From: Variovorax gracilis | GTDB lineage: Bacteria; Pseudomonadota; Gammaproteobacteria; Burkholderiales; Burkholderiaceae_C | Assembly: GCF_030317115.1 (NCBI RefSeq) | Contig: NZ_JASZYF010000001.1 | Coordinates: 124,001-188,000 of the forward strand | Direction: 5' to 3' | DNA length: 64,000 nt | Position numbers and translations under genes: made by a program | Notes under the pieces: model-generated | The model's database searches: none | Told to the model about the DNA's origin: nothing | What the model saw: the letters and a program-made list of their open reading frames with translations, nothing else | Part shown: positions 42,118-50,757 of the stretch, one piece after another | Numbering within the stretch: position 1 is the first letter of the stretch | Layout of the letters: the number at the start of each line of letters is the position of its first letter

Positions 42118-44919
42118 CTACCCGGCGCCCCGCATCCAGGCCACGGCTTCGTCCCTCCCCGCCACGCCGAGCTTGCCGTAGATGTTCTTCAGGTGCCACT
42201 TGACGGTATCGATGGAGAGCCCGAGTGCCAGTGCAATCTTCTTGTTGGGCATGGCCTGCGCGAGCAGCGCGAGCACATCGCGCTCCCGTTCGCTCAACGG
42301 CTCGACAGGCCGCTTTGCAGCGCCGGGCGCCGCATCGGCGGGTACGGCCGCCGCAGCCACGCCTTCGGGTGGGCGCGCGGCACGGCCCAGCCGCTCGGCA
42401 TAGAAGGCCAGCACCGGATCCAGCGACGCATCCTTCGCGATCTCGGCGACGAGATCGAGCACCGAAGGGTCCGCATCGAGCAGGCTGCGCACCAGGCCGA
42501 GCCGGTGCCCGCTTCGCAGTGCCGCCAGTGTGCTTTCGCGGACGGCATCGGGACGACCGCGCCGGCGCTCGATGACGGCTCGCATGAGCTTCAATTGGGC
42601 GACCAGGCGCTGGCGGCCGAGGGTTTCGATGCGCGCGATCAGGGCCTCTATGCGGCGGGCCGCGTCGTCGAGGTCGCCACGCGCCAGCGACCAGCGGATG
42701 CGCGCGCGCTCGGCCACGACGGCGATCTCGCCGAGCGCGCTCCGCCCGGCGTCGGCATGCCGCGCGTCGATCTCGTCGATCCGTGCGAGCGCGGTTTCGG
42801 CGGCGGCCGGGTCGCCCATCTGCAGGCGGCAATGCACCTGCATCGTCAGGCTGTGGACGAGCAGGCGATCGAGACCCAGGGACGCGCTGTAGTCCTCCAG
42901 CCGCTCCAGGTAGGCGAGGCCTTCGAGCCGCCTTCCCGCCGCCCAATGCGCGGCGGCGAGGGTGCGATGCACGCGCAGCACCGAGTCGGGTATCGACACG
43001 CGCTCCAGCGCATCCACGCGATCTTCCAGCAGTTGCAGAACGGCCTCGGTCTCGTCATGCTCGTAGAGCACCTCGCCGAGCAGCGCCGTCGCGAGGTAGG
43101 CCGGATCGACGCAGGCGCTGCCTCCTTCGTTCGCCTCGCGCAGCACCTCGCGGTAGATGCGCTCGGCCTGCGTCATGCGGCCTTCCAGCGCATAGCTCAG
43201 GCCGACGAGGCATCGCCCCTGCAGCGTGCCCGAAGGCGTTCCGCGCAAAGGCACGCCGTCGACCAGGCGGATCGGGTTGTCCTGCTGGACGCGCCGCGCG
43301 CGCTCGAAATCGCCGCGATGCATGAAGAGCCATGACAGGATGTTGTCGCGCCCGCCGCTCGCCATGGCATCCGCCCCTTCGGGCAGCGCGAGCAGGCGCG
43401 GCAGGAGCGCCATGGCGGCGTCGGTGTCGTCACGCTGCAGCGCGAGACTTGCCTCCTGCATGGTGAGCGCGAAATGGCTGATCGCGTCGTCCGGCGGAAT
43501 GTCCGGACGCAAGCGCTCGACGTGCGCGGAAAACGCATCGAACTGGCGTGCGAACAGCTCCATGCGGAGCATCCACAGCCGCAGGCCGACGCGGGCTTCG
43601 ACTTGCGCCGGCGGAAGCTGGCGCACCAGGCCGATCAGCTTGCGCAACTCGCCGCGCACGGCCAGGCCATTGGCGGACTTCTCCACCAGCGCCGCGGCCG
43701 CCGCGCACTCACCCGCCGCCACGGCCTGACGGACGGCTTCGTCGATCAGGCCGTGGTCGCGAAACCACTGCCAGGCGATGCGGTGCACGCGCACCCGGTC
43801 CGCCTCGCTGCGCTGGCCAAGCCGCTCGCGCAGGGTCTCGCGCAAGAGCGGATGCAGGCGGTACCAGGTCTCGCGCTCGGTGCTCTCCACCGGCACGATG
43901 AAAAGGTTCTCGGCCTCCAGCCGCGCCAGCAACGGCGCCATGGTGGGATCACCCGCGGGCCGGCCGAGCAGCGCAGCGCACAGCGGTGCGCAGAAACGGC
44001 TGCAGGCGGACGCGCAGATCAGCAGGTCGAGTTCGAGCGGCGACAGGCGCGACAGCACCTCCTTCTCGAAGTAGGCCGAGAAGGCTTGCGGATCCTGCAC
44101 GTGGGTGCGCACGAAGTCGCCCGGCGCCTTGGCCTCGCCGCCTGCGAGCTCCTGCCGGCGCTTCTTCCAGTTGATGGCGAGGAGCTGCAGCCCGGCCGCC
44201 CAGCCGTCGGACAACTCGTGCAGGAGCACGGCATCGCGGTGGTCGATGCTGCCGAGCTGCGACTGAAGGAAGCGCGCTGACTCGGCCGGCGAGAAGCGCA
44301 GGTCGCGCACATCGAGTTCCAAAACCTGGCCTTCCGTGCGCAGGCGCTCCAGCGACAGGGGGACGGCGCCGCGCGAAGCCAGCACCAGGTGCAGGTTCGA
44401 CGGCGCGTAGTCGATCAGCCATTGCAAGGCCTCGTGGATGCGCGAGTCGTCCAGATGGTGCAGGTCGTCGAGCACCAGCACCAGATCGCGCGGGTGCGCG
44501 GCGATGGAGCGCACGAGGGCGATCAGCGTGCGTTCGACCGCCTCGCTGTCGATGCCGCGGCCCGCGAAATCGGCCGCCTCCTGCGTCACGGCCGGCGCAA
44601 CCTGCCCGAGGCTGGCCAGCAGATAGTCGAGCAGGCGCGTGAGTTCGTTGTCCTCGGGCGTCAGTGTGAGCCAGGCGACGTCGAAGCCCAGCGGCAGCAG
44701 CGCCTGGCGCCAGGCGACCAGCGTGGTGGTCTTGCCGCAGCCGGCCGGGCCCTGCAGCACCAGGCAGCGGCGGCGGCGCGCCTCCATCAGCCGCGCGAGC
44801 AGCGCATCGCGCGCGACGATGCGGCCCGCGCTGCGGGGCGGGACCATCTTGGTGGTGACGAGCGCTTTCAGCGCGGACGCATCGGGCGAACGTTCACGGG
44901 AATGCGGCTTGGTGGACAT
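42118..44919 (-). CDS. MalT-type LuxR-family transcriptional regulator (paralogue 2)
   Basis: Second STAND/LuxR activator, 933 aa, the same length and layout as the protein at 31242-34046. Walker A GPAGCGKTT (57-65), Walker B LVLVLDDLHHL, LVLASRGAVPLSLERL, a TPR-like middle with GRCLVGLSYALEGRMTQAE, and HTH LSIDTVKWHLKNIYGKLGVA. The HTH keeps TVKW-x-L-xx-IYGKL, so both paralogues may read the same DNA. I take the start MSTKPHSRERSP (44919); longer in-frame starts exist. Divergent from the second dehydrogenase-thiolase cassette across one operator. Confidence 0.92.
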   Translation of the reverse strand: MSTKPHSRERSPDASALKALVTTKMVPPRSAGRIVARDALLARLMEARRRRCLVLQGPAGCGKTTTLVAWRQALLPLGFDVAWLTLTPEDNELTRLLDYLLASLGQVAPAVTQEAADFAGRGIDSEAVERTLIALVRSIAAHPRDLVLVLDDLHHLDDSRIHEALQWLIDYAPSNLHLVLASRGAVPLSLERLRTEGQVLELDVRDLRFSPAESARFLQSQLGSIDHRDAVLLHELSDGWAAGLQLLAINWKKRRQELAGGEAKAPGDFVRTHVQDPQAFSAYFEKEVLSRLSPLELDLLICASACSRFCAPLCAALLGRPAGDPTMAPLLARLEAENLFIVPVESTERETWYRLHPLLRETLRERLGQRSEADRVRVHRIAWQWFRDHGLIDEAVRQAVAAGECAAAAALVEKSANGLAVRGELRKLIGLVRQLPPAQVEARVGLRLWMLRMELFARQFDAFSAHVERLRPDIPPDDAISHFALTMQEASLALQRDDTDAAMALLPRLLALPEGADAMASGGRDNILSWLFMHRGDFERARRVQQDNPIRLVDGVPLRGTPSGTLQGRCLVGLSYALEGRMTQAERIYREVLREANEGGSACVDPAYLATALLGEVLYEHDETEAVLQLLEDRVDALERVSIPDSVLRVHRTLAAAHWAAGRRLEGLAYLERLEDYSASLGLDRLLVHSLTMQVHCRLQMGDPAAAETALARIDEIDARHADAGRSALGEIAVVAERARIRWSLARGDLDDAARRIEALIARIETLGRQRLVAQLKLMRAVIERRRGRPDAVRESTLAALRSGHRLGLVRSLLDADPSVLDLVAEIAKDASLDPVLAFYAERLGRAARPPEGVAAAAVPADAAPGAAKRPVEPLSERERDVLALLAQAMPNKKIALALGLSIDTVKWHLKNIYGKLGVAGRDEAVAWMRGAG

Positions 44920-44968
44920 GGGTGGGCAGCCATTGTGGCGCGACCCGGGCATGGGTGTCCTCCCCCCG

Positions 44969-44985
44969 CCACCCGATCGGGGTAG
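44969..44985. promoter_or_regulatory. 17-bp palindromic operator, copy 6
   Basis: CCACCC-GATCG-GGGTAG between divergent regulator 2 (start 44919) and the acyl-CoA dehydrogenase operon (start 45071). Five of six outer pairs are complementary, with the sixth an A/C mismatch. Confidence 0.63.
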
Positions 44986-45070
44986 TGGGGTTGCGGCGCG
45001 CGGCTTCCAGAATCCATTCACACCCGAAAGCCGGCCAATTCCGGCATCGGTCGATTCCCAAGGAGACCCC

Positions 45071-46210
45071 GTGAACATCCACCGTACCGTCTATCGCGAC
45101 GACCACGAAATGCTGCGCGAGACGGCGCGCCGCTTCTTCGAACGCGAATGCCTGCCGCGCCAGGCCGAATGGGACAAGGCCGGCCGCACCGACCGCGAGA
45201 CCTGGCTCAAGGCCGGCCGCGAAGGCCTGCTCTGCGTGACCGTGCCGGCCGAATACGGCGGCGGCGGCGGCGACTTCGGCCACTCCTGCGTGCTGGCCGA
45301 GGAACTGCACCGCTCGGGCGTCTCGGGCATGAGCCTCTCGGTGCACTCCGACATCACCGCGCCCTACATCGTGCGCTTCGGTACCGAGGAGCAGAAACAG
45401 CGCTGGCTGCCGAAGATCTGCCGCGGCGAAACCATCATGGCGATCGCGATGACCGAGCCCGGCACCGGCAGCGACCTCAAGTCGGTGCGGACCAGCGCCG
45501 TGCGCGACGGCGACGAATACGTCATCAACGGCAGCAAGACCTTCATCAGCAACGGACTGAACTGCGACATGGTGCTGGTCGCCTGCAAGACCGACCCCGC
45601 AGCGGGCGCCAAGGGCGTGAGCCTGATCATGGTCGAGACCGACCGCGCGGGCTTCCGCCGCGGGCGCAAGCTCGACAAGGTCGGCCAGCCGGCCGCCGAC
45701 ACCACCGAGCTCTTCTTCGACAACGTGCGCGTGCCGGTCGACAACCTGCTCGGCGAGGAAAACAAGGGCTTCATCTGCCTGATGCAGGAACTGGCGCAGG
45801 AGCGCTTGATCATCGCGGTGTACTCGGCGGCCAAGCTCGAACGCCTGCTGGAACAGACGCTGGAATACGTGAAGGCCCGCAAGGCCTTCGACCAGACGGT
45901 GTGGGACTTCCAGAACACCAAGTTCAAGCTGGCCGACATCAAGGCGCAGGCCGTGGCCGTCCGCACGATGGTCGACTACTACATCGGCGAACACATGCGG
46001 CGCCGCATCTCGGTACAGGAAGCGGCGATCGCGAAGCTGTTCGCGACCGAGACGCTCTGGAAGTGCATCGACGAGATGGTGCAACTGCATGGCGGGTACG
46101 GCTACATGCTGGAGTACCCCATCGCGCGTGCGTTCACGGACTACCGCATCACGCGCGTCTTCGGCGGCACGAGCGAAGTCCAGCGCGACCTCATCTCCAG
46201 AAAACTTTGA
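45071..46210 (+). CDS. Acyl-CoA dehydrogenase (cassette 2)
   Basis: 379-aa FAD dehydrogenase, a close paralogue of the 35049-36188 enzyme: same length, same GTG start with AGGAG upstream. Both share motifs such as DRETWLKAGREGLLC, AMTEPGTGSDLK, and VWDFQNTKFKLADIKAQAV. The probable catalytic Glu is in KLERLLEQTLEYVKARKAF. First gene of the 45.1-54.6 kb operon and followed by the second SCP2-type thiolase. The two paralogues may serve successive cycles or different chain lengths. Confidence 0.93.
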   Translation: MNIHRTVYRDDHEMLRETARRFFERECLPRQAEWDKAGRTDRETWLKAGREGLLCVTVPAEYGGGGGDFGHSCVLAEELHRSGVSGMSLSVHSDITAPYIVRFGTEEQKQRWLPKICRGETIMAIAMTEPGTGSDLKSVRTSAVRDGDEYVINGSKTFISNGLNCDMVLVACKTDPAAGAKGVSLIMVETDRAGFRRGRKLDKVGQPAADTTELFFDNVRVPVDNLLGEENKGFICLMQELAQERLIIAVYSAAKLERLLEQTLEYVKARKAFDQTVWDFQNTKFKLADIKAQAVAVRTMVDYYIGEHMRRRISVQEAAIAKLFATETLWKCIDEMVQLHGGYGYMLEYPIARAFTDYRITRVFGGTSEVQRDLISRKL

Positions 46211-46229
46211 ATCGAAACGGAGCAATGAA

Positions 46230-47417
46230 ATGACCGAGAAAGTACTTGTCGCCGGTGTCGGCATGATCCCCTTCGCCAAGCCGGGCGCGAGCCTGAGCTA
46301 CACGCAGATGGGCGCGGAGGCCACGCGCCGCGCGCTGGCCGATGCGGGAATCGGCTACGAGGCCGTGCAGGAAGCGTACGTGGGCTACGTATACGGCGAT
46401 TCCACTTCGGGCCAGACGGCGCTGTACGAAGTCGGCATGACGGGCATCCCGGTCGTCAACGTCAACAACAACTGCTCCACCGGCTCGACCGCGCTCTACC
46501 TCGCACGCAAGGCCATTGCCTCGGGCGATGCCGACTGCGTGCTCGCGCTCGGCTTCGAGCAGATGCAGGCGGGCGCGCTCAAATCGCACTGGGACGATCG
46601 ACCGCCGACGCGTGAACGCTTCCTGCCCGTGCTGCGCGGCCTGACCGCCGACATGGGCGACATGCCGCAGGCGCTGCGCACCTTCGGCGGCGCGGGCCGC
46701 GAATACATGGAGCGCTACGGCTGCACCATGGAGACCTTCGCCGCCGTGCGCGCCAAGGCCAGCCGCCATGCGGCCAACAATCCGCTCGCCCTCTTCCGCA
46801 AGATCGTGACGACCGAGGACGTGATGGCCGACACGGTGCTGCTGCCCGGTGTCATGACCCGCCTGATGGCCTGCCCGCCCACCTGCGGCGGCGCCGCCGC
46901 GTTGCTGGTGTCCGAACGATTCGCGAAGAAACACGGGCTGCGCACCGACGTGCAGATCCTCGCGCAGGCGATGACCACCGACCCGGTCCGATCCTTCGAG
47001 CCGCCCTCGATGCTGAGCTGGGTGGGCACGCACATGACGCATTCGGCCGTGGCCAAGGTCTACGAGAGCGCCGGCGTCGGCCCCGAGGACATCGACGTGT
47101 GCGAGCTGCACGACTGCTTCGCGCAGAACGAGGTGATCAGCTACGAGTCGCTCGGCTTCTGCCCCGAAGGTGGCGCCGAGAAGTTCGTGCGCGACGGCGA
47201 CAACACCTATGGCGGCAAGGTCGTGGTCAATCCCTCGGGCGGGCTGCTGTCCAAGGGCCACCCGCTGGGCGCCACGGGCCTGGCGCAGTGCTACGAGCTC
47301 ACGCACCAGCTGCGCGGCAGCGCGGATCAGCGCCAGGTCGAGGGTGCGCGCCTCGGGCTCCAGCACAACCTGGGCCTGGGCGGCGCCTGCGTCATCACGC
47401 TCTACGGCAAGAACTGA
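46230..47417 (+). CDS. SCP2/SCPx-type thiolase (cassette 2)
   Basis: 395-aa paralogue of the thiolase at 36211-37401. The nucleophile is Cys82 in NVNNNCSTGSTALY, the HDCF motif lies in ELHDCFAQNEVISYESLG, and the His is in SKGHPLGATGLAQ. Unlike copy 1 it also retains a Cys at the C-terminal position (LGGACVITLYG). That could affect whether it uses the classical or the HDCF cysteine. Seven bases separate it from the next acyl-CoA dehydrogenase gene. Confidence 0.92.
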   Translation: MTEKVLVAGVGMIPFAKPGASLSYTQMGAEATRRALADAGIGYEAVQEAYVGYVYGDSTSGQTALYEVGMTGIPVVNVNNNCSTGSTALYLARKAIASGDADCVLALGFEQMQAGALKSHWDDRPPTRERFLPVLRGLTADMGDMPQALRTFGGAGREYMERYGCTMETFAAVRAKASRHAANNPLALFRKIVTTEDVMADTVLLPGVMTRLMACPPTCGGAAALLVSERFAKKHGLRTDVQILAQAMTTDPVRSFEPPSMLSWVGTHMTHSAVAKVYESAGVGPEDIDVCELHDCFAQNEVISYESLGFCPEGGAEKFVRDGDNTYGGKVVVNPSGGLLSKGHPLGATGLAQCYELTHQLRGSADQRQVEGARLGLQHNLGLGGACVITLYGKN

Positions 47418-47424
47418 GTCCGCC

Positions 47425-48597
47425 ATGGACCTCCGACTCAGCCCGAGCGAGACCGCCTTTCGCGACGATGTGCGTGCCTTCATCCGGGAGCGACTGCCCG
47501 TGGAAATCCGCAACCGCCTGCGCCAGGGACATGCGCCCCGCAAGCAGGACACCGTGGCCTGGCAGCGCGTCCTGCACGAGCGTGGATGGGCCGCGCCGCA
47601 CTGGCCGGCGGAATACGGCGGCGCCGGCCTCGGCACTGCGGAGCGGCTGATCCTGCTGGAAGAACTCCAGCGTGCATCGGCGCCGCTGCCCCTTCCCTTC
47701 AACATCGCGATGCTCGGCCCGGTGCTGCTTCGCTTCGGTACCCCGGAACAGAAGCGCTTCTTCCTGCCGAAGCTCGCCAACCTCGACCTGTGGTTCTGCC
47801 AGGGCTTCTCGGAACCGGATTCGGGCTCGGACCTCGCCTCGCTGCGCACCCGTGCGGTCCGCGATGGCGACCACTACGTCGTCGACGGCCAGAAGATCTG
47901 GACCACCTCCGCGCACCACGCCGACTGGATCTTCGCGCTGGTGCGCACCGAGCAGGCCGCACGCAAGCAGGATGGCATCTCCTTCCTGCTGATCGACCTG
48001 AAGACGCCGGGCGTGTCGATCCGACCGATCGTCTCCATCGACGGGCAGCACCACCTGAACGAAGTCTTCTTCGACCGCGCGCGCGTGCCGGTCGCCCATC
48101 TCGTCGGCGAGGAAGGCCGCGGTTGGGACTGCGCGAAGTACCTGCTGGCGAGCGAGCGCACCAACATCGCCAACATCGGGCTGTGCTGGGAGCGCCTGGG
48201 CTACGCGCGCGAAATCGCATCGCAGGTCCGCCAGGGCGCATCGCGCCTGATGGACGACCCGAAGCTCGGCGCCGAACTCGCCGTGCTGGGCGCGGAAGTT
48301 CGCGCGCTGGAGCTGACCAACTGGCGCTTCCTGCTCGACCCCGACATCGCCCGCAAAAACCCGGGCTTCGCGTCCGTGCTCAAGCTCAAGGGCTCCGAAC
48401 TGATGCAGGAGCTGACCACGCTGCTCGCGCGCCTGGCCGGGCCTTCGGGCCTGGAACGGCGCCCCGACGAGGGAGCATCCGCGCAGCATCCACTCGCCGC
48501 CACCGCATCACGCTACTTCTTCTATCGCGCAGCCACCATCTACGGCGGTTCGAGCGAAGTGCAGAAGGACATCCTCGCCAAGACGCTTCTGGGATAA
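47425..48597 (+). CDS. Acyl-CoA dehydrogenase, first subunit of pair A
   Basis: 390-aa acyl-CoA dehydrogenase of the FadE-type found in heteromeric enzymes. Motifs GWAAPHWPAEYGGAG, GFSEPDSGSDLASLRT, DGQKIWTTSAHHADW and a C-terminal TIYGGSSEVQKDI. The W-P-x-EYGG and KxWTT features are typical of steroid/cholesterol-type dehydrogenase subunits (ChsE families). The second subunit follows with 3 bp between them, as in known alpha2beta2 pairs. Confidence 0.9.
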   Translation: MDLRLSPSETAFRDDVRAFIRERLPVEIRNRLRQGHAPRKQDTVAWQRVLHERGWAAPHWPAEYGGAGLGTAERLILLEELQRASAPLPLPFNIAMLGPVLLRFGTPEQKRFFLPKLANLDLWFCQGFSEPDSGSDLASLRTRAVRDGDHYVVDGQKIWTTSAHHADWIFALVRTEQAARKQDGISFLLIDLKTPGVSIRPIVSIDGQHHLNEVFFDRARVPVAHLVGEEGRGWDCAKYLLASERTNIANIGLCWERLGYAREIASQVRQGASRLMDDPKLGAELAVLGAEVRALELTNWRFLLDPDIARKNPGFASVLKLKGSELMQELTTLLARLAGPSGLERRPDEGASAQHPLAATASRYFFYRAATIYGGSSEVQKDILAKTLLG

Positions 48598-48600
48598 GCC

Positions 48601-49731
48601 ATGCAATTCGAACTGAACGAAGAACAGCAGGCTCTCTCGGAGAGCCTCACGCGCCTGCTCGACGACCGCTACGGCTTCGAGAAGCGCCGCGCCATCGCGG
48701 CATCCGATGCGGGCTGGAGCGAGGTTGCCTGGGCGCAGCTCGCGGAGCTCGGGGTCACGGCACTGGGCATTCCCGAAGCCTTCGGCGGCGTTGGCGGCGG
48801 CGCCACCGACCGCCTTCCGGTGATGCAGGCCTTCGGCCGCACCCTCCTGCTCGAACCCTGTCTCGCATCGAGCGTGCTGGCCGCCACCGCCGTGCGCGAA
48901 GCCGCGAGCGACGCACAGAAGGACAGCCTGCTGCCGGCCTTGGCCAGCGGCGGGTTGCGCCTGGCCTGGGCGCACGACGAGACGGCCGCGCGCCATGAAA
49001 CGCCGTGGGTCGAGACGCGCGCGCGTCGCGATGGAGAGCAATGGCGCGTCGACGGCATCAAGTCGCTCGTGCTGCATGCCGGCGCGGCGAGCCGCTTCGT
49101 CGTGAGCGCACGGCTGCATGGACAGCCCGGCGACGCCGACGGACTCGCGCTCTTCCTCGTCGATGCGGGCAGCCCGGGGGCCAGCCTGCGCCTCTTCCGG
49201 CTGATCGACGACACGCCGGCCGGCGAACTCACGCTGGATGGCGCCGTGGCGCAGCCGCTGGGCGATGCCGCCGACCACGCACGCGCCGTCGGCGCGATCC
49301 GCGCAACCGTCGCCGCCGGCGCGGCTGCCGTCTGTGCGGACATGGTCGGCACGATGGAAACCGCTTTCGCGCTCACCACCGCCTACGTCAACACGCGCAA
49401 GCAGTTCGGCCGTCTCATCGGCGAGTACCAGGCGCTGCGCCACCGCGTTGCCGAGATGGCGGTCTCGCTCGAAATGGCGCGCAGCATGGCCATCGCCGCC
49501 GCCGTGGCAGCGGACGATGCAGAGTCTCCCAGCGCCGCGACCGACCTGCCGCGCGCCAAGCTCGCCATCGGCCGTCATGCCCGGGCGCTGTGCCAGGCCG
49601 CCATCCAGTCGCACGGCGGCATCGGCATGACCGAGGAATACGCCGTGGGCCATTGCCTGCGCCGCATCCATGTGCTCGACCACCTGTTCGGCGACGTCGA
49701 TGCCCAGGCGGCGCGGCTCGCCCGCATGTAG
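48601..49731 (+). CDS. Acyl-CoA dehydrogenase, second subunit of pair A
   Basis: 376-aa acyl-CoA dehydrogenase-like protein with reduced conservation in the middle domain (no clear TEPxxGSD motif; WAHDETAARHETPWV stands there). The C-terminal helical domain is kept: TTAYVNTRKQFGRLIGEYQALRHR and QSHGGIGMTEEYAVGHCLRR. This uneven conservation is typical of the partner subunit in heteromeric dehydrogenases where FAD and substrate sites are shared. It starts 3 bp after its partner gene. Confidence 0.88.
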   Translation: MQFELNEEQQALSESLTRLLDDRYGFEKRRAIAASDAGWSEVAWAQLAELGVTALGIPEAFGGVGGGATDRLPVMQAFGRTLLLEPCLASSVLAATAVREAASDAQKDSLLPALASGGLRLAWAHDETAARHETPWVETRARRDGEQWRVDGIKSLVLHAGAASRFVVSARLHGQPGDADGLALFLVDAGSPGASLRLFRLIDDTPAGELTLDGAVAQPLGDAADHARAVGAIRATVAAGAAAVCADMVGTMETAFALTTAYVNTRKQFGRLIGEYQALRHRVAEMAVSLEMARSMAIAAAVAADDAESPSAATDLPRAKLAIGRHARALCQAAIQSHGGIGMTEEYAVGHCLRRIHVLDHLFGDVDAQAARLARM

Positions 49732-49756
49732 ATCCAATCAGAACCAGGAGACAAGC

Positions 49757-50743
49757 TTGAAACACCTCACGACCGCTCGCCTTCTCGGCATGGCACTGTC
49801 CGCGCTCATGGCTCTGGCCCTGCCCGCGCAGCACGCGCAGGCCGAGACCTTCCCGTCGCGCCCGGTGCGCTTCATCGTGCCGCTCGGCCCGGGCAGCGGC
49901 TCCGACACCGTCACGCGGCTGGTAGGCAAACTGGCTGCTCCCGAGTTCGGACAGTCCACATTTGTCGAGAACAAGCCAGGCGGTGACGCCGTGCTGGCGG
50001 TGCAGACCCTGCTGGCGTCGCCGGCGGACGGCTACAGCCTGCTGATGCTCTCGCCCTCGTCGGTGGTGATCAACCCGCTCATCAACGAGAGCCTGCCTTA
50101 CGACGCGCAGCGCGACCTGCGTCCGCTCGCCACCATGCTGCGCAGTGCGGCGGTCCTGGTCACGGGCGCCTCGTCACCCTACAAGACCTATGCCGAGGCC
50201 ATGACTGCGGCTCGCAAGGCCCCCAGGACGGTGAGCATGGCCAGCTACAGCAACCACTACCGCATCGGCGCTCTGATGCTGCAGCAGGCGGCGGGGATCG
50301 AGTTCAACTACATCCCCTACAAGACCCCCGGCCAGGTGCAGACCGACCTGATGGGTGGCCAGGTGGACCTGGCCCTGCTCGACATCGGCGGTGCGCTGCC
50401 GCTGATCGCCGCGGGCAAGGTGCGGCCCCTGGCGGTCACGGGCAAGGAGCGCCATCCGAAGCTCGCCGCCGTGCCGACGGTCCGGGAGAGCGGCCTGCCC
50501 AACTACGACCTGTACGTGTGGATCGGCCTGGGCGTCGCGGCGAAGACGCCCGAGCCCGCGGTCAAGACACTCGAGGCCGCCTTGCTCAAGGCCATGGCCC
50601 AGCCGGAGTTCCGCAACTACGTCACCGAGACGGCCGGCGCGGAAGTGTTCACCGTCGGCAGCAAGGAGATGGCCGAAATGATTGCCTCCGAGACCGCCCG
50701 CTATCGCGCCCTGTCGAAGCAGGTCGACATCTCGCAAAAGTGA
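49757..50743 (+). CDS. Bug-family periplasmic substrate-binding protein, copy 2 (TTG start)
   Basis: 328-aa exported binding protein with signal peptide (KHLTTARLLGMALSALMALALPAQHAQA). Family motifs: FPSRPVRFIVPLGPGSGSD, VENKPGGDAVLA, SPADGYSLLML and LMGGQVDLALLDIGGALP. The best start is TTG at 49757, 5 bp after an AGGAGACAAG-type ribosome site. The first ATG at 49790 would cut the positively charged end off the signal peptide. It is embedded inside a beta-oxidation operon without any permease gene, so it may scavenge or sense the same carboxylate. Confidence 0.9.
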   Translation: MKHLTTARLLGMALSALMALALPAQHAQAETFPSRPVRFIVPLGPGSGSDTVTRLVGKLAAPEFGQSTFVENKPGGDAVLAVQTLLASPADGYSLLMLSPSSVVINPLINESLPYDAQRDLRPLATMLRSAAVLVTGASSPYKTYAEAMTAARKAPRTVSMASYSNHYRIGALMLQQAAGIEFNYIPYKTPGQVQTDLMGGQVDLALLDIGGALPLIAAGKVRPLAVTGKERHPKLAAVPTVRESGLPNYDLYVWIGLGVAAKTPEPAVKTLEAALLKAMAQPEFRNYVTETAGAEVFTVGSKEMAEMIASETARYRALSKQVDISQK

Positions 50744-50757
50744 AAGAGGAACAGAAG

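Noticed and set aside
44894..46279. 461-codon minus-strand frame opposite the cassette-2 dehydrogenase
   Set aside because: No motif, antisense to a certain acyl-CoA dehydrogenase; the similar frame opposite cassette 1 simply mirrors the paralogy.
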